Source: Patescibacteria group bacterium (GTDB taxonomy: Bacteria > Patescibacteriota > Microgenomatia > Levybacterales > UBA12049). From it: DNA of 32,203 nt. A model generated the notes under the pieces. It was not told the origin of the DNA. It made no database searches and saw nothing but the letters and a program-made list of their open reading frames with translations. Shown piece after piece: positions 17,765-23,762 of this stretch. The stretch spans positions 1 to 32,203 of the forward strand of contig JAMDAA010000019.1 of the NCBI GenBank assembly GCA_023484045.1, read 5' to 3'. The position numbers were made by a program, and so were the translations under genes. Numbering within the stretch: the first letter of the stretch is position 1; each line of letters starts with the position of its first letter.

Positions 17765-18340
17765 TTATTTTCCAAGGTATTTTAGCGCCAATTTTATCTT
17801 TTCTTCGATCGTAGTGTCTTTGTCTTTTAAAGATCTAATCGCTTCTTGAGCTTCAGAAGAAGTAAAACCAAAACTTTTTAACACCGAAATAATATCTTTG
17901 TTTTCTTTTGAATCGTAAGCTGATAAATCAAATTCTTCTTTTGATCCTAGCCTATCTTTAAGATCGATTATAATTTTTTGCGCGCTTTTTCGGCCGAGTC
18001 TTGGAACTCCCGAAAAAAAAGCAACATCACCTTTTACGATCGCATTAATTATTTCATCTTTACTGCCTATCGAAAAAACAGACATCGCGGTTTTTGGACC
18101 AACGCCATCAACTCCGATAATCCGCTCGAATAATTTCAACTCGTCGATCGATAAAAAACCGTATAAATCAAAAACGTCCTCTCTTATGTGGCTGTGAGTA
18201 AAAAATTTAACTTTATCACCGATATTCAATTTCGAAAGCAAATTATTTGCGAGAAGAACTTTGTAACCGACGCCATTTACGTCGACAAAAACATATGGGT
18301 AATCTTTAAATTCGACGATGCCTTTAATCGAACCGATCAT
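17765..18340 (-). CDS. ruvA: Holliday junction branch migration protein RuvA
   Basis: DNA-binding tetramer that clamps Holliday junctions and loads RuvB. Domain I is the N-terminal OB fold (MIGSIKGIVEFKDYPYVFVDVNGVGYKVLL), domain II carries two helix-hairpin-helix motifs (GVDGVGPKTAMSVF and GVPRLGRKSAQKIIIDL), and domain III is the short C-terminal RuvB-binding helix bundle (FGFTSSEAQEAIRSL). The 191-residue length is normal. It has its own extended -10 element 15 bases upstream. The four-helix-bundle insertion separates it from ruvB. Confidence 0.97.
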   Translation of the reverse strand: MIGSIKGIVEFKDYPYVFVDVNGVGYKVLLANNLLSKLNIGDKVKFFTHSHIREDVFDLYGFLSIDELKLFERIIGVDGVGPKTAMSVFSIGSKDEIINAIVKGDVAFFSGVPRLGRKSAQKIIIDLKDRLGSKEEFDLSAYDSKENKDIISVLKSFGFTSSEAQEAIRSLKDKDTTIEEKIKLALKYLGK

Positions 18341-18355
18341 ATTAAATTCTTATCG

Positions 18356-18364
18356 ATTATAACA
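18356..18364 (-). promoter_or_regulatory. Extended -10 promoter of ruvA
   Basis: On the minus strand, TGT followed by a perfect TATAAT (18361 down to 18356), 15 bases before the ATG; predicted leader about 8 bases. Confidence 0.6.
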
Positions 18365-18380
18365 TAAGAAGCTAAGAAGC

Positions 18381-18404
18381 ATTGTTAAATTGTTCGATTG
18401 CTAC
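18381..18404. repeat. Solitary half of the period-8 element (3 x ATTGYTNN)
   Basis: Three 8-base units ATTGTTAA, ATTGTTCG, ATTGCTAC with no facing CAAT arm nearby. It lies between the ruvA promoter and the end of the unknown gene upstream. Confidence 0.7.
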
Positions 18405-18417
18405 ACTATTATGGTAA

Positions 18418-19434
18418 TTATTGTTGTGGATTTTGATATTCAACTGCATTAGAAAGCATTTTCTCGAATTGGTCCTTGATTCCATCGGATGGCATCCAGT
18501 AAAGGGGTTTTTGCCCTGTTATCGCAACGATCCTTTCTATAATTTTTACGTCAGCCAGTCCAGTATTGAAAAGGATTACGGCTGCGGTTTCATCTCCCGA
18601 GACAACTGTCCACCCTTTGAAATCTTCGCTCTTTAATTTTCCGTCCTTTTTAAAGACCGCTATTTCTCCTTTTGCTTCCAACCAATCTCTCCAAACCGAT
18701 GTGGTCTTCCCATCTTTTCCAATTCTCATCAATATATCACCGGCATCATCGTCGCCTTCAACAATCACTTCTTCATATTCTCCAACTAAAGTATTATCCC
18801 AATTAAAAATATCATCAAGATAGACAAAACTATTCTTGTTGCCGGCAAATTCGATCCCGACCCGATCCCCTATTTTCAGCTCTATCGGATCTACAACTTC
18901 TACCCTTGCGTCTTCTGACTCTTCTTCCCTTTCTTTATCCTCGCCCCAATAATCTTCGGGGTTAAGTCTTCTATCAATCTCTTCTTCCTCTTCTCGAGTG
19001 TGCTTCATTAGTTTTGACATCGATCCGATGTTTAACTGAGGAGATGTAAGAATATTTATTAATGTTCTCGTCTCTTGTTCTGATAGAGTCCTTCGCGTTA
19101 CTGTTTCCGGCCCTGTCTCGAACGTTTTAAGAATTGATTTATCTATACCATTATCACTAAGAGAGAAAAGGGTACACTCTGTACCTTGATTTTCGAATAA
19201 CATTAGATGTTCCCTTGACTCATACTCTCCCATCTTTCGATATTGAATTACAAAATCCGCAACTACGTAATCTGTATCTTCTGAAAGATTTGAATTTATC
19301 GCCCTCGCATTATCGTGCTCCTCCACCGCCCTTCTGATTCTAGAAACAAATATCTGTTGAAGTTTTGTTTTTCTCTCCGCTTCTAAAAGAGGTTTTTCTA
19401 TTGTCGGATTTGGAGCTTCAGGTGTTCGTGGCAT
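18418..19434 (-). CDS. Unknown protein encoded between ruvC and ruvA
   Basis: I do not recognise this 338-residue protein. It is acidic and soluble with no signal peptide or membrane segment. A charged linker (REEEEEIDRRLNPEDYWGED, then EREEESEDARVEV) separates two parts: an N-terminal alpha/beta region and a C-terminal region beginning IELKIGDRVGIEFAG that reads like a small beta-barrel, ending with a basic/acidic helical tail. The track start (19470) is a TTG that is really the first three bases of the -35 box; the ATG at 19434 sits 7 bases after the -10 and is the likely start. It has its own promoter although it sits among ruv genes, so a link to recombination is only positional. Confidence 0.7.
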   Translation of the reverse strand: MPRTPEAPNPTIEKPLLEAERKTKLQQIFVSRIRRAVEEHDNARAINSNLSEDTDYVVADFVIQYRKMGEYESREHLMLFENQGTECTLFSLSDNGIDKSILKTFETGPETVTRRTLSEQETRTLINILTSPQLNIGSMSKLMKHTREEEEEIDRRLNPEDYWGEDKEREEESEDARVEVVDPIELKIGDRVGIEFAGNKNSFVYLDDIFNWDNTLVGEYEEVIVEGDDDAGDILMRIGKDGKTTSVWRDWLEAKGEIAVFKKDGKLKSEDFKGWTVVSGDETAAVILFNTGLADVKIIERIVAITGQKPLYWMPSDGIKDQFEKMLSNAVEYQNPQQ

Positions 19435-19441
19435 ACCAAGC

Positions 19442-19470
19442 TTTATACACTCTTTATTTATCCTTGTCAA
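19442..19470 (-). promoter_or_regulatory. Promoter of the unknown ruv-cluster gene (leaderless type)
   Basis: Minus strand: TTGACA (19470-19465), 17 bases, TATAAA (19447-19442), then 7 bases to the ATG at 19434. The promoter lies inside the track ORF, which decides the start. Confidence 0.75.
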
Positions 19471-19496
19471 TAGAATTTGGATTTAGAAACCAGTCA

Positions 19497-20012
19497 TTAG
19501 ACGCTAGTTCCTAGACGCTTATAGGAGAACGCGTGGGTTATGGCGATCGCAAGAGCGTCTGCGGCGTCGTCGGGCTTTGGAATTTCTCTTAAGCGAAGAA
19601 TTGTTTTTACCATTTTCCCGACTTGTTGTTTTTCTGCTCTTCCGTAACCCGTAACTGCGATTTTAACCTGTAACGGCGTGTAGATAAAAATAGGAATTCT
19701 ATTTTGTGATGCCGAAAGGATAACCACCCCCCTCGCCTGTCCGACCAAAAAAGCCGTTTTTGCGTTTGTGTTAAAAAATAATTCTTCGATCGAAAGCGCA
19801 TCCGGTTTTTCTTTTTTTATCAATTTTGAAATCTTTTCGTATATCTTCACCAATCTTTCGGAAACTTCAGTTTTTGAATCCGTCACAAAACACCCGTAAT
19901 TCTGAACTTTGAATTCCTGTCCTTGTTGTTTTTGATCTTTGATCTTTGATCTTTGATCTATTATTGCCCATCCCATTCTCGCAAACCCCGGATCAATCCC
20001 TAATATTCTCAT
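19497..20012 (-). CDS. ruvC: Crossover junction endodeoxyribonuclease RuvC
   Basis: Dimeric RNase H-fold resolvase that cuts Holliday junctions. The catalytic acids can be read: Asp7 in GIDPG, Glu76 in LSIEELFF, Asp149 and Asp152 in KPDDAADALAIAITH. NAKTAFLVGQARGVV and GYGRAEKQQVGKMV match the DNA-binding and dimer helices. At 171 residues it is near normal length, but the loop after the first strand pair is expanded by about ten residues (RSKIKDQKQQGQEFKVQ), largely encoded by four copies of a 7-bp repeat. The last codons (GTSV) also come from a short 7-bp-periodic tract. It has an extended -10 promoter divergent from the DUF5678 gene. Confidence 0.96.
   Translation of the reverse strand: MRILGIDPGFARMGWAIIDQRSKIKDQKQQGQEFKVQNYGCFVTDSKTEVSERLVKIYEKISKLIKKEKPDALSIEELFFNTNAKTAFLVGQARGVVILSASQNRIPIFIYTPLQVKIAVTGYGRAEKQQVGKMVKTILRLREIPKPDDAADALAIAITHAFSYKRLGTSV
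19931..19958. repeat. Heptanucleotide tandem repeat inside ruvC (TTTGATC x4)
   Basis: Four perfect copies of TTTGATC in a row. Because 7 is not a multiple of 3, gain or loss of one copy would shift the ruvC frame after about residue 19. Confidence 0.85.
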
Positions 20013-20029
20013 ATTAAGCTGCAGGATAA

Positions 20030-20038
20030 ATTATACCA
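20030..20038 (-). promoter_or_regulatory. Extended -10 promoter of ruvC
   Basis: Minus strand: TGG plus a perfect TATAAT (20035-20030), 17 bases before the ATG; predicted leader about 10 bases. Confidence 0.6.
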
Positions 20039-20077
20039 TTAGTTTTTAAATAATTATTTTGCCTATCTTGACTAGTT

Positions 20078-20086
20078 TGTTATAAT
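20078..20086 (+). promoter_or_regulatory. Extended -10 promoter of the DUF5678-protease pair
   Basis: TGT plus a perfect TATAAT (20081-20086), 9 bases before the ATG at 20096. It is divergent from the ruvC promoter about 40 bases away. Confidence 0.6.
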
Positions 20087-20095
20087 ATAAGAAAG

Positions 20096-20299
20096 ATGAA
20101 AATCAAAGCGATCGATTTAAAAAAAACTCTAGCTCCATATAAATCTGGCTGGGTTGCAATTAATGGTAAAAATAAAAAAGTTGTTGCTCATGCTAAAAAT
20201 TTTGGTGATTTATCAAAAAAAATAAAAGACCAAAAAGATATCTTCTTAATGCCCGCCTCTCAAAATTATTTTGGTTTTGTGACTTTATTCAATGCGTAA
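20096..20299 (+). CDS. DUF5678-like small protein
   Basis: A 67-residue protein matching the DUF5678 pattern: a Lys-rich start, then YKSGWVAINGKNKKVVAHAKNFGDLSKKI, i.e. 'G.WVAi..g.kvva...d..el..k'. Function of the family is unknown; it appears mostly beside small proteases or TA-like genes. It overlaps the downstream retropepsin-like gene by 8 bases, so the two are translated as a pair. It has its own extended -10 promoter. Confidence 0.7.
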   Translation: MKIKAIDLKKTLAPYKSGWVAINGKNKKVVAHAKNFGDLSKKIKDQKDIFLMPASQNYFGFVTLFNA

Positions 20300-20708
20300 A
20301 TACCCTTATTACAATCCAGCTGAAAATATACTTAAGCCTTGGATTACTGTTCGTCTCGGATATACTAAAACCCACAAGTTAACACCTGCACCAATCACAG
20401 CCCTTATCGATTCAGGCGCTGACGTTTGTTTTTGCTCCATTGAAATCGGTTCTTTTCTTGGAATAAATTTCAAAAATAAGCCAACAAAAACTTTTTATAC
20501 CGCCAACGGTAGTCCTTTGATAACAATCCCTGAGAAAATAACGCTTTACGCATGCGGAAAAAATTATGAATGCATTTTTTATTTTGCCGATAATTTGCCT
20601 CACGAAACTCCTATTATTCTTGGTCAGATAGGTTTTTTTGATCATTTTAAGATCACTTTTAATTTTGAAAATAAAGAAATTGAAATAGTTTATAATTACG
20701 AAAATTAG
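20292..20708 (+). CDS. Retropepsin-like aspartic protease
   Basis: A 138-residue single-domain protein with the retroviral-type aspartic protease motif ALIDSGADVCFCS (catalytic Asp in DSGA) and the second conserved block TPIILGQIGFFDHF (normally ILGxxGFLxxF). Such proteins act as homodimers, each chain giving one catalytic Asp. No membrane segment. It overlaps the DUF5678-like gene by 8 bases, which suggests that the small protein is partner, substrate or inhibitor (inference). The following 8 bases run straight into the -35 of the next gene. Confidence 0.85.
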   Translation: MRKYPYYNPAENILKPWITVRLGYTKTHKLTPAPITALIDSGADVCFCSIEIGSFLGINFKNKPTKTFYTANGSPLITIPEKITLYACGKNYECIFYFADNLPHETPIILGQIGFFDHFKITFNFENKEIEIVYNYEN

Positions 20709-20716
20709 CCCTATAG

Positions 20717-20745
20717 TTGACTAGTCAAGAAAAATTTGATATAGT
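20717..20745 (+). promoter_or_regulatory. Promoter of the 58-residue ORF (leaderless type)
   Basis: TTGACT (20717-20722), 17 bases, TATAGT (20740-20745), 7 bases to the ATG at 20753. The track used the TTG of the -35 as a start codon. Confidence 0.7.
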
Positions 20746-20752
20746 TCAAAAT

Positions 20753-20929
20753 ATGAAAATAGAATTAGGGAATGTCCTTTATAAAGGGAAGGATGGCAAA
20801 GACTATGCTACTATCGAATCTTTGTTTGCAGCAAATCATGCTTATCTCAATGAATGCTTTGGAAGAAGACGCTCTACAGAAGACATCCCAATTCGAAGAA
20901 CTACTATTTCTAAAGACATCCCTATGTAA
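20753..20929 (+). CDS. Unknown 58-residue protein
   Basis: Not recognised. It starts MKIELGNVLYKGKDGKDYAT and ends with a basic, Arg-rich stretch (FGRRRSTEDIPIRRTT). The track start 20717 is rejected because that TTG belongs to the -35 box; the ATG at 20753 sits at the leaderless position. The strong promoter is the main evidence that this is a gene. It is a single-gene unit; rplY has its own promoter 29 bases downstream. The N-terminal half could form a short beta-hairpin plus helix. Confidence 0.55.
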   Translation: MKIELGNVLYKGKDGKDYATIESLFAANHAYLNECFGRRRSTEDIPIRRTTISKDIPM

Positions 20930-20957
20930 GACCTAAGAGGCCTTAATCCAACTCAAC

Positions 20958-20986
20958 TTGTTAAATCCTTTGTATTTTAGTACAAT
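20958..20986 (+). promoter_or_regulatory. Promoter of rplY
   Basis: TTGTTA (20958-20963), 17 bases, TACAAT (20981-20986), 12 bases to the ATG at 20999; predicted leader about 5 bases. Confidence 0.55.
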
Positions 20987-20998
20987 ATAGCTCTGTTT

Positions 20999-21721
20999 AT
21001 GAAAAGACAAAAACTAGCAGTCGAACCGAGAAAAGTTTTGGGTAAAAAAGTTAAGAAACTTCGAAAAGAAGGAGTTCTTCCTGCAAATATTTATGGCAAA
21101 AACATAAAATCGATCGCGGTCCAGGTTCCGCTTAAAGAATTCGAAAAAACGTACAAAGAAGTCGGAGAAACTGGCCTTATTGACCTAGAATTAAAAGGAG
21201 AGTTAAAACCGGTTCTTATCCACAACGTTCAACTCGATCATATTACCGATCTTCCCCTCCATACTGACTTTTATCAGGTCAACCTTAAAGAAAAAGTCAA
21301 AACCGCAGTCCCGCTTATTTTGGTCGGCGAAGCAAAAGCGGTTACTGATAAAGTCGGAATTTTATTACAGCCACTTTCTGAAGTCGAAGTCGAAGCTTTG
21401 CCAGAAGATTTACCCGAAAATGTCGAAGTAAAAGTCGATTACCTCGCAAATATCGACGAGCAAATTACTGTTGGAGATCTAAAAGTACCGCAGGAAATAA
21501 CGGTTCATACCGATCCGTCGCAGGTAATTGTAAAAGTAACAGAACTCGTTAGCAAAGAAGCGGAAGAACAGGCAGCTGTGGAAGCTGCGGCCGCGGCCGA
21601 AGCCAAGGCAGAAACTGCAGAAGGAGAAGTTCCGGCAGAAGGCGCTGAAGTTACTGCAGAAGCTAAACCAGAAGAAGCTAAGCCCGTAGAAGAACCGAAA
21701 CAAGAAGAAAAACAACAATAA
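20999..21721 (+). CDS. rplY: 50S ribosomal protein L25 (Ctc/TL5 type)
   Basis: Binds 5S rRNA in the large ribosomal subunit. The N-terminal L25 domain (LAVEPRKVLGKKVKKLRKEGVLPANIYGKN, about residues 1-95) is followed by the TL5/Ctc C-terminal beta domain (VPLILVGEAKAVTDKVGILLQPLSEVEVEALPEDLPENVEV, to about 180), then a low-complexity Ala/Glu/Pro tail of about 55 residues. Total 240 residues. The tail is rich in E and A and probably disordered. A palindromic ATTG/CAAT element begins one base after the stop and may act as terminator for this gene and the convergent one. Confidence 0.95.
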   Translation: MKRQKLAVEPRKVLGKKVKKLRKEGVLPANIYGKNIKSIAVQVPLKEFEKTYKEVGETGLIDLELKGELKPVLIHNVQLDHITDLPLHTDFYQVNLKEKVKTAVPLILVGEAKAVTDKVGILLQPLSEVEVEALPEDLPENVEVKVDYLANIDEQITVGDLKVPQEITVHTDPSQVIVKVTELVSKEAEEQAAVEAAAAAEAKAETAEGEVPAEGAEVTAEAKPEEAKPVEEPKQEEKQQ

Positions 21722-21785
21722 ATTGTTAAAATTGCTACATTGCTCAATTGCTAAAAACAATTTAACAATGAAACAATCAAGCAAT
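21722..21785. repeat. Complete 'empty' period-8 ATTG/CAAT palindrome
   Basis: ATTG starts at 21722, 21731, 21739 and 21747; CAAT starts at 21758, 21766, 21774 and 21782. The right arm is exactly periodic in 8. Folded back, about 22 of 31 positions pair, with all four ATTG/CAAT cores in register around a short A-rich centre. It fills the gap between the convergent rplY and TPR-like genes. Confidence 0.85.
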
Positions 21786-21791
21786 AGTCTC

Positions 21792-22205
21792 TTATTTTAG
21801 AACCTTTTCAAATTTTCGCCCAGCTTCAAAATTCGGATCCAAGGCTAAAGTTTTTTGCAGATAATAAGAAGAACGTTGTTTATTCCCGAGTTCATATTCC
21901 AAAAGCGATATTTTAAAATAGGCATCTCTATAATCTTTGTATTTCTCTGCAATCCCCTGCCAAAACACAATTTCTTTTTTTACGCTGTCACGCTTTAGGT
22001 CAAACGCTTTTTTATTTTCGTAAGCCCTGTAAAAATCAAGTCCTCCCAAGGCTATGGCAATAGCCAAGGTTACGAGCAAAAGATCAAAAAATACCCCAGT
22101 CCATCTCGAAGTCTGGATCTTTTGAGTCTCGACTTTTTTCCCGATCTTTTCCCGATCTTTTCCCGAAACGGCCTTTTTAGGCTCGTTCGAACTTTGCTTT
22201 TTCAT
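21792..22205 (-). CDS. Membrane-anchored TPR-like small protein
   Basis: A 137-residue protein: a basic cytoplasmic N-terminus (residues 1-33, many Lys), one membrane segment (GVFFDLLLVTLAIAIALGGL, about 36-55), then a helical region of about 80 residues ending YRDAYFKISLLEYELGNKQRSSYYLQ and LDPNFEAGRKF, which reads as TPR or TPR-like repeats. Topology N-in with the helical part outside is likely from the positive charges. Function unknown. It overlaps the deformylase gene by 29 bases and is probably co-transcribed with it. Confidence 0.65.
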   Translation of the reverse strand: MKKQSSNEPKKAVSGKDREKIGKKVETQKIQTSRWTGVFFDLLLVTLAIAIALGGLDFYRAYENKKAFDLKRDSVKKEIVFWQGIAEKYKDYRDAYFKISLLEYELGNKQRSSYYLQKTLALDPNFEAGRKFEKVLK

Positions 22206-22809
22206 AATATGATAGATCAGATAATAAAACCAGCTCTTTTGAGTTTACTTTATCTATATTAATAATTCCATCCATGTGATCGATTTCGTGCTGGAAAACA
22301 CGATTGTAAATTCTGCCATTTTTATTCATATCTTTAGTTTTCCAATATCTTTTCTTTCCTTTTTCGTCGTAATATTCAAATTCGATCCAGGCTGGTCTTA
22401 TAACGGGGGCGATGATCGGCTCAGCGCTCATACACATTTCAGGATATTTTAGAAGCTTTTTTGATTTCTTTGTAATTTTGGGGTTAATAATAATTAATAA
22501 TTTTCCTTTAATTTCTGGCATGTAGACAACAGAAAATCTTTCCGGAATTCCGACCTGCACAGCAGTTATTCCCCGTCCCGCACCGGTTATCTTCCTGTAT
22601 TTACTCATACATTCTTTTAAATATTTTATTTCAGACTTGAATTTGGGTGACTTTATTTTATCGATAGAAACTTCTCTGGAGGGCTTACTAAGATTTTCCG
22701 ATTCTCCGATTTGATAAATGAATTGTCCAGTTTTTATTATTTTCCCAAAAACATCCTTTTTATAATCTTTACCTGGAGGAAAAACCGGTTGCCAAGAAGA
22801 GTTATTCAT
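22177..22809 (-). CDS. def: Divergent peptide deformylase
   Basis: Fe2+/Zn2+ metalloprotease that removes the formyl group from nascent proteins. All three motifs are present but altered: motif 1 AGRGITAVQVGIP (usual GxGLAAxQ), motif 2 PEMCMSAEP (usual EGCLS; the metal-binding Cys is kept, Gly replaced by Met), motif 3 HEIDHMDG (usual HExDHLxG; both His and the catalytic Glu kept). The 210-residue length is slightly above normal because of N- and C-terminal extensions. The metal ligands are intact, so activity is expected. A leaderless-type promoter lies directly upstream, partly over the dapB stop region. Confidence 0.88.
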   Translation of the reverse strand: MNNSSWQPVFPPGKDYKKDVFGKIIKTGQFIYQIGESENLSKPSREVSIDKIKSPKFKSEIKYLKECMSKYRKITGAGRGITAVQVGIPERFSVVYMPEIKGKLLIIINPKITKKSKKLLKYPEMCMSAEPIIAPVIRPAWIEFEYYDEKGKKRYWKTKDMNKNGRIYNRVFQHEIDHMDGIINIDKVNSKELVLLSDLSYYEKAKFERA

Positions 22810-22815
22810 AATGGG

Positions 22816-22844
22816 ATTATATTTGATTTTACCTATCGAGACAA
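22816..22844 (-). promoter_or_regulatory. Promoter of the deformylase gene (leaderless type)
   Basis: Minus strand: TTGTCT (22844-22839), 17 bases, TATAAT (22821-22816), 6 bases to the ATG at 22809. It fills the whole gap after dapB. Confidence 0.75.
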
Positions 22845-23762
22845 TTATGCAGCTTGTGCTTTGAGAACATCGACCATCGAATAAACTTGTCCCCTTGCTC
22901 CTTCTTTTATTCTTTTTTCAAGAAAATTAATCGCCATTAAAGTACCATCGACATAAGGCGATCTTCCCTCAACAGCGGTTGATATTTTAAGAGAAGCTTT
23001 TCCATCTGGGCTTTTTAGTTCAAACCAATGATAACCATGCCCCTCAAGTTCTTGAATTCCTAAACCAGCCTGTTCTTGTGGATCTCGAATACTTATTATA
23101 TCTCCTGCTAAATGAGCCCCGAGTAGCTCAAGTTTTGGAGACCAAGCTCTTGCTGTACCACTAACATCTTTTTTTGTTGCCTGATGACTTTCGGTTACAG
23201 CTAATTGCCATCCAGAAAGAGCATCTGGAAATTCGCTCGCCGTTTTTTCAATTAAAGCTTGCATAATAACCATATGAGGAGCCATATTAGGAGCAATAAC
23301 TGCGCAAATTTCACTATTTTTCACTGTTTCGACTAGTTTAACCCTATCTCCACCCGTAGTCCCCATGACAAAAGGAATACCAACTGAAGCATATAATTCA
23401 GCATTCCTGTTTACTGCTGTTGGAACAGTAAAATCAACAACTATAATATTATTTTTAAGACCTCTTAGGGTGGCTTCGTGTTGGCAAGGGAGTTGAAGAT
23501 CTATCCATTTGTCTTTTATTTTTGTTGACGTTCCTCCGTATGTGTCGCAAGAAAGTCCCATCTCACAAAGAACAAGATTCTTTGACTGAACAACTGCTTC
23601 GGCAATTAACTTTGCCATCTTGCCAGGAAAACCAGAAATTAAAATAGGGGTTCTGCTTTCTGGAATTTCTCTTGCTTCTGGTTTATTTGTAGTTAATTCA
23701 GATCGTGATGGCATCGTTTTCCTTAATAGTTCAGAATAAATTTGATAGATCGTATATATCAC
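22845..23762 (-). CDS. dapB: 4-hydroxy-tetrahydrodipicolinate reductase, plant-type
   Basis: NAD(P)H-dependent step of diaminopimelate/lysine synthesis, needed for peptidoglycan cross-links. The dinucleotide site is ILISGFPGKMAKLIAEAV; NIIVVDFTVPTAVNRNAELYASVGIPFVMGTTGGDR, VTESHQATKKDVSGTA and EGHGYHWFELKSPDGKASL match the plant-type DapB (GTTGGD, ESHQATKxDxSGTA) more closely than the short E. coli type. Start is uncertain: the track GTG at 23762 makes a GTGA overlap with the valS stop, giving 305 residues; ATG at 23714 (MPSRSELTT) gives 289 and is preceded by TAAGGAAAACG. The N-terminal ~35 residues before the Rossmann fold are unlike the family. Likely transcribed with valS. Confidence 0.9.
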   Translation of the reverse strand: MIYTIYQIYSELLRKTMPSRSELTTNKPEAREIPESRTPILISGFPGKMAKLIAEAVVQSKNLVLCEMGLSCDTYGGTSTKIKDKWIDLQLPCQHEATLRGLKNNIIVVDFTVPTAVNRNAELYASVGIPFVMGTTGGDRVKLVETVKNSEICAVIAPNMAPHMVIMQALIEKTASEFPDALSGWQLAVTESHQATKKDVSGTARAWSPKLELLGAHLAGDIISIRDPQEQAGLGIQELEGHGYHWFELKSPDGKASLKISTAVEGRSPYVDGTLMAINFLEKRIKEGARGQVYSMVDVLKAQAA

